5,691 nucleotides of DNA from a bacterium (Candidatus Howlettbacteria) CG_4_10_14_0_8_um_filter_40_9. GTDB lineage: Bacteria; Patescibacteriota; CPR2; UBA1875; GCA-2785325. Position 1 is the stretch's first letter, and every line of letters starts with the position of its first letter. The notes under the pieces were generated by a model. It did not search any database, was not told where the DNA came from, and was given only the letters and a program-made list of their open reading frames with translations. Position numbers and translations under genes: made by a program. This document shows, piece after piece, positions 1 through 5,691 of the stretch. The stretch spans positions 1-5,691 of the forward strand of contig PFMH01000038.1 of NCBI GenBank assembly GCA_002785325.1. The letters run 5' to 3'.

Positions 1-90
1 GTCAGAAACGCTCTTCTAAGATATAACCATTCAAACGCTTACGTTGAGCATGTGCTTAACATAGCAAGGTCTCTAGGATTCAGTAAATAA
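1..90 (+). CDS. C-terminal fragment of a probable lytic murein transglycosylase (5' end outside window)
   Basis: Reading frame 1 is open from the window edge to a TAA at 88-90 and gives 29 residues, including the stretch ALLRYNHSNAYVEHVLNIAR. An 'A-[IL]-x-x-YNxSxxYVxxVLxxA' ending is typical of the last helices of SLT/MltB-like lytic transglycosylase domains, which cleave the MurNAc-GlcNAc bond of peptidoglycan in the envelope. That family assignment is from memory of the motif. The catalytic glutamate and the rest of the domain would lie left of the window, so activity cannot be judged. The stop codon is followed after a few bases by a strong terminator hairpin, as expected for a real gene end, and the gene converges on the permease gene. 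It is too short to exclude another family. I am fairly sure it is coding and moderately sure of the function. Confidence 0.62.
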   Translation, partial: VRNALLRYNHSNAYVEHVLNIARSLGFSK

Positions 91-95
91 AAACA

Positions 96-135
96 AATAA
101 CAAAAAACTCCCGAAAAAGGGAGTTTTTTGTTATT
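96..135. terminator. Bidirectional intrinsic terminator between convergent genes
   Basis: The arms 96-112 and 119-135 are perfectly complementary over 17 bp, with a 6-base loop at 113-118 (GAAAAA on +). The stem has a GC-rich tip (CTCCC/GGGAG) next to the loop, then six A-T pairs and a further mixed AT part. On either strand the transcript therefore has a short GC hairpin followed directly by a run of six U. The element lies in the 50-bp gap between the + strand transglycosylase stop and the - strand permease stop, so it can end transcription from both sides. Confidence 0.93.
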
Positions 136-140
136 GGATA

Positions 141-1340
141 TTATTCGTATCTTAAAGCGTTCAAGGCGCTTATTCGCGCGGCTCTCCTAGACGGGTATAT
201 ACCGGTGAGAAAGCTTATTGCTATCGAAAACAATAATACCGAAAGGATAATTATAGGCGGCGTATAAAACAATTCTACGGGTTCATTGCCAGTTCTTATC
301 GCCATTCTGTAAATCAAGAAGTTGAGGATCGTTCCACTGGAATACCCCGCTAACGTACCCGCAAGCCCCCCAATGATACCCATATTCAGAGCTTGAGTGA
401 GAAATATTAGATTAATGTCTTTGTTGCTTGTACCAAGAGCTTTCATAAGCCCTATCTCGCGGGTTTTTCCCAATAGAGAAATGGTCAACGTATTGAACAT
501 TCCCATGCTTGCTACGATCATTGCTATCATCCCAAATCCAACCAAGATAAATTTGAAAATAGTGAAAAATTTGACAACCTCGCTAACCGTATCTTTGATA
601 GATATAACCTTAAAGCCTAAATTTTCAAGCTGTACTTTCGCAATGTCTATCTTGGTCTTGTCTTTTACTCTTGTCTTGATTTTATTGTAGTTAACAAGAT
701 CCATCTTTATAAGAGAAGTAAGAGGCACATAAACATAAGGAGAACTTTCATTGTCGATAACGCCCACGATAGTATATTCTTCACTTGTTTCTTTGGATTT
801 GTCATCTCCATTTTTCAAAAATTCTGAAGGTATCGCTAAGGTGAGCTTAACTTTTTCACCAACAGCTTTTTTGTAATCTTTTATCCCGAGTTGTTTTAAA
901 GCCGTTATATTTAAAAGCGCTTCTTTAGCATTTTCGGAAGAATACTTACCCCCCGCGAGGATTCTTGTATCCTCAAGTGTCAGATAATCAAAATTTTTAC
1001 CGTAAATTACACCATCAGTCGTCGAGGTTTTGAAGTCGATCTTTCCTGCCATGCTAGCGCTTGGGGCTATTTCTTCCAGCGTTCCCAACTCTTTGAATTT
1101 TTCTATCGTCTCGTCGTTTAGCTTCACAATCTTTGATTTTCCCGGGGAAACGTCAAAGATTTGAAGGGCGCCGACGTCTGTTACTTCTGAGGTTATTAGC
1201 TTTTCCAAACCAAACCCCAAAGACAAAAGGAATATGATAAATCCTATGCCGATCGCTACGCCGCCGATGGTAAGCGATGACCTGAGTTTGTAACCCTTTA
1301 TATCTCTAAAGGCGAGTCTAAGAATAAAAGAGAGCCGCAT
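141..1340 (-). CDS. MacB/FtsX-family ABC transporter permease
   Basis: This 399-residue protein is the membrane subunit of a type VII (MacB/LolCDE/FtsEX-like) ABC complex. These complexes use cytoplasmic ATP hydrolysis to drive movements of an extracytoplasmic domain rather than classical passage through a membrane channel. A basic N-terminus (RDIKGYKLRSS) leads into TM1 at about residues 24-45. A MacB-like extracytoplasmic core follows at about 46-257. The FtsX domain has TM2 at about 258-286, TM3 at about 310-345 and TM4 at about 361-381. The cytoplasmic loop KTREIGLMKALGTS (292-305) and the C-terminal PSRRAARISALNALRYE match the conserved family signatures. The ATG at 1338-1340 is supported by GGAGG at 1346-1350, five bases upstream. 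The start lies 23 bp inside the ATPase gene, so the two are probably translationally coupled. The length fits separate LolC/E-type permeases rather than the fused E. coli MacB. The substrate is unknown, and no MacA-like adaptor gene is visible. Confidence 0.93.
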   Translation of the reverse strand: MRLSFILRLAFRDIKGYKLRSSLTIGGVAIGIGFIIFLLSLGFGLEKLITSEVTDVGALQIFDVSPGKSKIVKLNDETIEKFKELGTLEEIAPSASMAGKIDFKTSTTDGVIYGKNFDYLTLEDTRILAGGKYSSENAKEALLNITALKQLGIKDYKKAVGEKVKLTLAIPSEFLKNGDDKSKETSEEYTIVGVIDNESSPYVYVPLTSLIKMDLVNYNKIKTRVKDKTKIDIAKVQLENLGFKVISIKDTVSEVVKFFTIFKFILVGFGMIAMIVASMGMFNTLTISLLGKTREIGLMKALGTSNKDINLIFLTQALNMGIIGGLAGTLAGYSSGTILNFLIYRMAIRTGNEPVELFYTPPIIILSVLLFSIAISFLTGIYPSRRAARISALNALRYE

Positions 1341-2103
1341 TTTTTCCTCCAGTCTGTTTTAAAATATCCTCTGTACTTTCTTTTTCAGTAAGTATAACCT
1401 TTTTCTTATTTATAACGTCTACAAACTTCCCATTTTCCATAAATATCACCTTCGTTGCATATTTTTCATATTCGAAGTTGTGGGTAACGAGAACGATAGT
1501 TCTCTTTGATTTCTCGTTTAGATTCTTAAAAAGATTCATAAGCTCGGTACCGGCATTCGTGTCCAAGTTCCCTGTCGGTTCGTCAGCCAAGATCAGCCAA
1601 GGGTTTAAAGCTAGCGCCCTCGCCGTCGCCACTCTTTGCTGTTGCCCTCCTGAAAGCTGGTGCGGATGATAATTTGCAAATTTTTCAAGTTTAAAAATAC
1701 TTAAAAGATGTTGAGCTCGGCTTAAAGCGTTTTTTGAACTATGCCCGTCAATATTTAGTGGAAGCGCAACGTTTTCTACTACGCTCAAAGACTTCACCCA
1801 GTTAAATTGCTGATAGACCATCCCCATCTTCTGCCTTCTGAGTGTTGTAAGTTCTTTTTGAGAAAGTGAGTATATGTTTTTATCTCTTATCTTAATGGTG
1901 CCTTTAGTAGGATGCTCCAGACCTAATATCGCATTTAGTAGCGTGCTCTTTCCGCATCCGGACGGACCGAAAATAATCACAAATTCACCAAAAAAAACTT
2001 CGAGATCGATCCCCTTAAGCACAGAGTCGACATTTTCTTCAGAAAGAATAAATTTCTTTTCTAGTCCCCTTACTTCAATTACCGGTTTTTTTTCTTGCGC
2101 CAC
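1318..2103 (-). CDS. ABC transporter ATP-binding protein, MacB/LolD type
   Basis: This 261-residue cytoplasmic ATPase is predicted to power the overlapping permease. All motifs needed for hydrolysis are present: Walker A GPSGCGKST (46-54), Q-loop Gln98 in VYQQF, signature LSGGQQQR (150-157), Walker B and D-loop ILADEPTGNLD (171-181) with catalytic Glu175, and switch His208 in VTHNF. The ADEPTGNLD wording is characteristic of the LolD/MacB/FtsE group. A tail of about 35 residues after the core (from about 227) is rich in Lys and Glu and slightly longer than in the shortest family members. The start is GTG at 2101-2103, with GGAGGG at 2108-2113 and a 4-base spacer. An ATG at 2103-2105 is out of frame and stops after 8 codons. 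The gene ends in TAG within the permease gene. An extended -10 promoter lies directly upstream. The family is certain, the transported substrate is not. Confidence 0.96.
   Translation of the reverse strand: MAQEKKPVIEVRGLEKKFILSEENVDSVLKGIDLEVFFGEFVIIFGPSGCGKSTLLNAILGLEHPTKGTIKIRDKNIYSLSQKELTTLRRQKMGMVYQQFNWVKSLSVVENVALPLNIDGHSSKNALSRAQHLLSIFKLEKFANYHPHQLSGGQQQRVATARALALNPWLILADEPTGNLDTNAGTELMNLFKNLNEKSKRTIVLVTHNFEYEKYATKVIFMENGKFVDVINKKKVILTEKESTEDILKQTGGKNAALFYS
1346..1350 (-). promoter_or_regulatory. Shine-Dalgarno site of the permease gene
   Basis: GGAGG followed by five A and then ATG. It sits inside the last codons of the ATPase gene and fixes the permease start at 1340, giving the 23-bp overlap typical of coupled ABC subunit genes. 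Confidence 0.88.
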
Positions 2104-2107
2104 ATTT

Positions 2108-2113
2108 CCCTCC
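2108..2113 (-). promoter_or_regulatory. Shine-Dalgarno site deciding the GTG start of the ATPase
   Basis: GGAGGG lies four bases before the GTG at 2101-2103. No in-frame ATG lies nearby, and the overlapping ATG (2103-2105) opens only an 8-codon frame, so GTG is the likely start. Confidence 0.85.
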
Positions 2114-2119
2114 GTAAAG

Positions 2120-2128
2120 ATTATATCA
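2120..2128 (-). promoter_or_regulatory. Extended -10 promoter for the ABC ATPase-permease operon
   Basis: The - strand reads TGATATAAT, a perfect TGn plus TATAAT extended -10 element. The region 17-18 bases upstream (around 2143-2149) bears little resemblance to TTGACA, which extended -10 promoters tolerate. Initiation about 7 bases downstream would fall near 2113, leaving an mRNA leader of roughly 10-12 bases that is essentially just the Shine-Dalgarno site. It lies in the 56-bp gap after the surface-protein gene. AT-rich gaps can produce such matches by chance, but the position relative to the start favours a real promoter. Confidence 0.6.
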
Positions 2129-2159
2129 AATTTATTACAAAGGTCCGTCCTTTATAAGA

Positions 2160-5100
2160 TTAATTACCCCTTCTGAAAATTCCAAATATCCAACCAAGAG
2201 TCTTTTCCAAAGAATTTATGACGATATCAATAACGCTATCGCCGGCCTGCTCCGTAAGAGCGGAATTGTCTTTGCTCTCAGCTTTATTACTGGCGTTATC
2301 TTTTGAAATAACTCGGAAGTGATACGATGACGACGGTGCAAGATCCGAAATAATAACTACATGCGAGGTGGTGAGAGCAGTATCTTCCATAGTTTTTGAA
2401 GAATAATTGTCGCCGGACACGCCCAGGCCATACTCTACTTGGCTCGTAGACGGCTCGTCCGTAAGCCAAGAAACCACAAGCTGGCCTTTAGCATCTTTAC
2501 CGGATCCAAGTATTGAAGTCTCGACGGTAACGCCAGAAACTGACGGCGCTCTCGTATCAAAAGGTGTTTTTATGCTTACGGCTTCTGACGTTGCCTCATT
2601 ACCATGCTCGTCTCTACCGCTTATAGTGACGTTATATTCTGCGCTGTCTTTAAGATTTGCAATGGAGAGTTTATGAGAAGTTAGAAAAGCGCTCGATAAT
2701 GATTCCTTGGAATTACCCCCGTCCTTCTCCCTATAAGTGATGGCGCTCGATGTTTTGACATTTGAGTCCCATGTAAATTCATAGGTCGCCGAAGACGCTT
2801 CCTTTACCTGAATATACTTTACGTTTGAAACGCGAGGAAATGTTAGTGTGGAAAAGACGTAATTATCCGAAGACAAGACGTTACCGTCGGTATCGGTGCC
2901 TGTGATTTTAAAATTATAGTTTGAAGAATGATCAAGGTTCTCCAACTTTACCGTATGAGTGGTGACTGAAGAGCCCGAGCTATCCGAAATCGTACTCCCA
3001 TAAGATGCTGTTTTGCCATAATTTACAGTGCTTGTCGAAACCGTATTGGTTTTCCATGACACAATAGCTGAAGAAAGAGAAATATCCGTTACCTCAACCT
3101 CCGAGATAGCTGGAGCATCGGAAGTTTTAAAGTTAGCATTTGCCGAGTAGCCGATAGTATTTGAATAATCACGATCTTCGTCCAGTGATTGGGTTTTGAA
3201 GTTGTATGTGGTCCCCGGAGCAAGACCCGAAATCGTTACCGTGTGTGCGGTAACGGAGTCCAGCTGTCCGTTCGAAGCTCCGTAATCTGTCGTCGCCCCA
3301 TACTGCACAAACGATGAGGATGCTCTATCGGTAGACCATGTGATAGTTGCAGTATTTGCCGTCGTCTTTGTCACCGTGGGGCCAGAAACGATAGTCGGCG
3401 GACTAGTGTATTTCCCTGTCGGCTGAAGCGGATTTATGGTCGTTAGCGGATCAGAAAGCTCGCCAAAGGTAGTCTTTGTTTTGACGCGGTAATAGTATGA
3501 TTTTGCCGTATCTAGACCGGTATCAGCATAGGCAGTAGCGCTGGTTTCGCCGATATTTACCCAGTCAGAACCGTTTTCACTACGTTCTATCACATATGAA
3601 GAAAAGTTCGAATCCTGCGGGTTTGGCGCTTGCCATCTCGTGGTTATAACCCAGTCGGAAAGACCTCTATTCGAAGAATCTGTCATCGATACCCCTGTGA
3701 CCACTTTTACATTGCTCTGAATGACATTTATAGAGAAATTTATATTTGCCTGCTGGCTCCAGCCAACATTTCCTGCGTCATCTTGAGTTACAGTATAGAA
3801 AATATTGGACCCATTTACTAAAGCAGCCGCAAAGAAAGGCGTGCAAACATCATAAGTCGTTCCGGAGATACTACAGCTTGTAAATGTACTGATAGCCGTA
3901 GCGTTTCCTTGGCTAGGGGCAGTATTTATCTTGTAATAATATGCCGTAGCCGTTACTCCCGCAGGATGATCCCACCCAAATCTATACTGATTTACGGTCT
4001 GAGAACTTGACTCAGAATAATCTACAGTTAGATTTTCAGGCATCGGGACTATGGTAGAAAGTTTAAACTGCTGTGACTGTATCGCTTCTTGATTGCCCGC
4101 CGTATCCGCCGTTCTCCAGTAAAGTGTATGCGTCCCAGAACCGACAGTATCAAACATATTTAAGGGGCCCGTATATGTAGAAGGTGAAGAGAACCCGGCA
4201 TCATCCCATTTGTAGGTGGTAGTTCCGTTTCCGGCAGAGGGAGCGGGATCGCTAACCGTTAGGGTAATGTCGGGGCTAGTATTGAAATATCCGTTTGATC
4301 CGTCTGGGCTGGCGGGATCAGTAGAGTAAGAAGTCGCTGGACCTGCGGTGTCGACAAAAATGGTTACGGCATTTGAATCAGGGGACTCACTCCCAGTGCC
4401 ATTCACTGCCCTCGCCGTCAAATTCGTATGGTCGCCGTCATCCAATATATTTGCCCCGTAACTGGCGTTGTCAAAAGTAAAGTTCCCTGAACCGTCCGAA
4501 GTGGTCGTAGCTTTGAGCGTAGCGTTGTTATAAAGGCGAACTGTGACAGAAGCAGAGGCTCCCGTCCCTGATATTGAAGGTGTATTATCATTCGTCGGAG
4601 TTGTAGGAGCAGAAAGTGTCGGAGTGGAAGCAAGGGTAGTGACAGATTCATAACTCCCCGCATATATATTGTCTAAATAGAAAGTGTTCGCCGAATCTGC
4701 ATTTGTTATGGTAACTATTATTTGATCAATCGCATCTTTATCTGCATTGGATACCGCCGACAAATCCCAGTTTACTGTTTGATAATTATCTGCTGAAGCG
4801 ACATTTGGAGTAACTTCTGTTATTGTTCCTCCGCTATCATGAATACCTACTTTTATATTGCTTCCCGTTCTTGTAGTGCGTAAGTCAAATTTGAGAGAAG
4901 CTTTATCTGAGAGATCTAGCGGGGACGCTATGGTTCGGGTAAGGGTTTTGTTCAAACTGGTCGTTACACTAGCAACCCCTTTTAGAGCATAAGATCCTTG
5001 AATTTTAATAGTAGCTTCAGAATATGATTGGGGAGTCGAGTCAAGGTATTTTATGATAACGATACCAGAGCCGCCATTACCGCCGCCGCCACAAACAGGC

Positions 5101-5691
5101 CCGGAATTATTGTATCCGCCACCTCCGCCGCCTCCGCCAGTGTTTGCAACACCACCTACTCCTGAAGAAGAGCCATAACCACCATCTCCACCGCCACCAT
5201 TACCGCCATTACCACCTGCTATCCCATTCGGTTTACGTGCTCCTCCCCCTCCACCTCCACCGTAATAAACAGAAGAGCCTGATATTGAGTTCATGACTCC
5301 GACACCACCAATCCCAGCAGTACCATTTACGCCATTGCTTCCAACAGCTCCCGCTCCCCCTCCTGCTGCACCATCGTTAATATTTCTAGATGATATCCCG
5401 CCAGCATACCCTTGACCAACTGTCCCAGCCATTGCGCTTGATGAATTTCCAGCACCGATGCCACCACCCGACCCACCAGTTGTAGCACCGTTACTAATAT
5501 GATTATAACTACCTCCGCCGCCTCCGCCGACAGCAGTGAGAGAACTAAATACAGAATTTGATCCACTTGTACCACCACCTGTAGAGTAGTCACAATTACC
5601 AGAGTTGCCAGTACCCCCCGTCCCTACAGTTACGGAGTAAGTCTGTGGACTAACAGCTAAAGATGAATTATATAGAACTCCCCCGCCTCCT
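2160..5691 (-). CDS. Giant modular surface protein: glycine-rich domain, Ig-like and fibronectin III modules (N-terminus outside window)
   Basis: The frame is open from the right edge to TAA at 2160-2162, giving 1176 visible residues. The ATG at 5432 is internal: 86 further residues of the same domain are encoded upstream and no Shine-Dalgarno site precedes it. The signal peptide must lie outside the window. The following are family-style calls from reading. (1) A glycine-rich domain, 5691-5046, ends in SGIVIIKYL. (2) A jelly-roll, carbohydrate-binding-like module, 5027-4659, ends in FYLDNIYAG. (3) A bacterial Ig-like domain, 4625-4341 (TNDNTPSISGTG ... VDTAGP). (4) An OmpL47/chitobiase-like beta module, 4337-4062 (GTHTLYWRTADTAGNQE). 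(5) A divergent FN3-like module, 4046-3723. (6) Five further FN3-type modules, 3710-2253. (7) A short hydrophobic tail ending in RRGN. No enzyme motif or LPXTG signal is seen. The protein is probably an exported adhesin or fibre. A phage tail-type protein is less likely because no phage genes flank it. Confidence 0.88.
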   Translation of the reverse strand, partial: GGGGVLYNSSLAVSPQTYSVTVGTGGTGNSGNCDYSTGGGTSGSNSVFSSLTAVGGGGGGSYNHISNGATTGGSGGGIGAGNSSSAMAGTVGQGYAGGISSRNINDGAAGGGAGAVGSNGVNGTAGIGGVGVMNSISGSSVYYGGGGGGGARKPNGIAGGNGGNGGGGDGGYGSSSGVGGVANTGGGGGGGGYNNSGPVCGGGGNGGSGIVIIKYLDSTPQSYSEATIKIQGSYALKGVASVTTSLNKTLTRTIASPLDLSDKASLKFDLRTTRTGSNIKVGIHDSGGTITEVTPNVASADNYQTVNWDLSAVSNADKDAIDQIIVTITNADSANTFYLDNIYAGSYESVTTLASTPTLSAPTTPTNDNTPSISGTGASASVTVRLYNNATLKATTTSDGSGNFTFDNASYGANILDDGDHTNLTARAVNGTGSESPDSNAVTIFVDTAGPATSYSTDPASPDGSNGYFNTSPDITLTVSDPAPSAGNGTTTYKWDDAGFSSPSTYTGPLNMFDTVGSGTHTLYWRTADTAGNQEAIQSQQFKLSTIVPMPENLTVDYSESSSQTVNQYRFGWDHPAGVTATAYYYKINTAPSQGNATAISTFTSCSISGTTYDVCTPFFAAALVNGSNIFYTVTQDDAGNVGWSQQANINFSINVIQSNVKVVTGVSMTDSSNRGLSDWVITTRWQAPNPQDSNFSSYVIERSENGSDWVNIGETSATAYADTGLDTAKSYYYRVKTKTTFGELSDPLTTINPLQPTGKYTSPPTIVSGPTVTKTTANTATITWSTDRASSSFVQYGATTDYGASNGQLDSVTAHTVTISGLAPGTTYNFKTQSLDEDRDYSNTIGYSANANFKTSDAPAISEVEVTDISLSSAIVSWKTNTVSTSTVNYGKTASYGSTISDSSGSSVTTHTVKLENLDHSSNYNFKITGTDTDGNVLSSDNYVFSTLTFPRVSNVKYIQVKEASSATYEFTWDSNVKTSSAITYREKDGGNSKESLSSAFLTSHKLSIANLKDSAEYNVTISGRDEHGNEATSEAVSIKTPFDTRAPSVSGVTVETSILGSGKDAKGQLVVSWLTDEPSTSQVEYGLGVSGDNYSSKTMEDTALTTSHVVIISDLAPSSSYHFRVISKDNASNKAESKDNSALTEQAGDSVIDIVINSLEKTLGWIFGIFRRGN
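2172..2240 (-). other. C-terminal hydrophobic/amphipathic tail of the surface protein
   Basis: The last module is followed by a short linker and the segment VIDIVINSLEKTLGWIFGIF, then RRGN and the stop. It is hydrophobic but interrupted by D, E and K, so it could be a weak membrane anchor with a positive cytoplasmic end, or an amphipathic helix. There is no LPXTG sortase motif. Confidence 0.45.
2253..3710 (-). repeat. Tandem fibronectin type III-like modules (five in a row)
   Basis: Five modules of about 93-102 residues follow one another: 3710-3429, 3404-3123, 3119-2841, 2840-2562 and 2558-2253. The last four share a clear pattern: a strand with a W (ITWS, VSWK, FTWD, VSWL), a following S-x-V-x-YG strand (FVQYG, TVNYG, a degenerate AITYR, QVEYG), then T-[AST]-H-x-V-x-[IL]-x-x-L and a Y-x-[FV] strand (TYNFK, NYNFK, EYNVT, SYHFR). 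The first is a more classical FN3 (YVIERSENGSDW, SYYYRVKT). The units are similar in protein but well diverged in DNA, so they are old duplications. Confidence 0.8.
4659..5027 (-). other. Carbohydrate-binding-like (jelly-roll) module
   Basis: About 123 residues with the pattern of a galactose-binding-like fold: an opening strand with QGSYALKGVA, then DLSDKASLKFDLRTTRTGSN, then VGIHDSGG, YQTVNWDLSAV and a closing FYLDNIYAG. The final 'YLDNI' strand is typical of carbohydrate-binding modules of this fold. Ligand residues cannot be assigned by eye, so sugar binding is a suggestion only. Confidence 0.6.
5046..5691 (-). other. Glycine-rich domain of the surface protein
   Basis: About 83 of the 215 residues encoded here are glycine, in runs of up to eight separated by Ser, Thr, Asn, Ala and Val. 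Phrases such as SPQTYSVTVGTGG, NSVFSSLTAVGGGGGG and GGSGIVIIKYL match the known glycine-rich domain found in CPR surface proteins and some phage fibres. The DNA looks repetitive, but the Gly codons alternate GGT, GGA, GGC and GGG, so it is not a simple tandem repeat. Two cysteines lie near its visible start (NCDY, codon at 5592-5594) and its end (PVCGG, about 5091-5093). Confidence 0.8.

Noticed and set aside
96..135. Inverted repeat as a possible mobile-element end or attachment site
   Set aside because: The GC tip next to the loop, the T-runs and the convergent gene ends explain it as a terminator. No transposase or target duplication is seen.
397..690. Open + strand frame of 97 codons inside the permease gene
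   Set aside because: It is antisense to a well-conserved FtsX-family permease with clear motifs, and the translation resembles no protein family.
2103..2105. ATG overlapping the GTG start of the ATPase
   Set aside because: It is out of frame and reaches TAA after eight codons, while the GTG gives the conserved ATPase.
2139..2153. Small hairpin AAAGG-ACGGA-CCTTT after the surface-protein stop
   Set aside because: The stem is only 5 bp with two G-C pairs and no U-run follows, so it is too weak to call a terminator.
1478..2176. Open + strand frames at 1478-1669 and 1874-2176
   Set aside because: Both are antisense to the ATPase gene, and the second also crosses its promoter. They are shadows of the real frame.
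2407..3821. Open + strand frames at 2407-2676 and 3630-3821
   Set aside because: They are antisense to FN3 modules that are convincing in the - strand frame.
4418..5593. Open - strand frames at 4418-4663 and 5327-5593
   Set aside because: They lie in another frame of the surface-protein gene. The valine- and leucine-rich translation of the second is what GGN-rich DNA gives when shifted.
5046..5691. Repetitive GCC/TCC-rich tract as a possible CRISPR or satellite repeat
   Set aside because: There is no constant repeat-spacer pattern. The periodicity is of codons and encodes an open glycine-rich domain.

Overview
The window looks like chromosomal DNA of a small-genome, moderately AT-rich bacterium. 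The best guess is a Patescibacteria/CPR lineage. This rests on the style of the giant surface protein (glycine-rich domain, jelly-roll-like module, then Ig-like and fibronectin III modules), a stand-alone MacB/FtsX-type ABC pair with no adaptor gene in view, and very tight gene packing. It is an inference from protein style, not from a marker gene. All four genes read cleanly with the standard bacterial code and end in TAA or TAG.

Layout, left to right. Positions 1-90 hold the last 29 codons of a + strand gene whose tail resembles the C-terminus of lytic murein transglycosylase domains. It converges on the three - strand genes. A perfect 17-bp inverted repeat with T-runs on both strands (96-135) lies in the 50-bp gap and probably terminates transcription in both directions. 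On the - strand, read right to left, come a very large secreted or surface protein (5691 down to 2160, with its start beyond the right edge), a 56-bp gap with an extended -10 promoter, an ABC ATPase (2103 to 1318, GTG start) and an FtsX/MacB-type permease (1340 to 141). The ATPase and permease overlap by 23 bp.

The ATPase and permease should form one membrane complex (two of each subunit) of the MacB/LolCDE/FtsEX superfamily. The giant protein is probably an exported adhesin-like fibre: a glycine-rich head followed by about nine beta-sandwich modules and a short hydrophobic/amphipathic tail. The surface protein, the exporter-type complex and a peptidoglycan-cleaving enzyme are all envelope functions. 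Nothing in the sequence proves that they work together, and the promoter between the surface gene and the ABC pair suggests at least partly separate transcription. No gene-free stretch exceeds 60 bp. I see no RNA gene, mobile element, CRISPR array or clearly new system.
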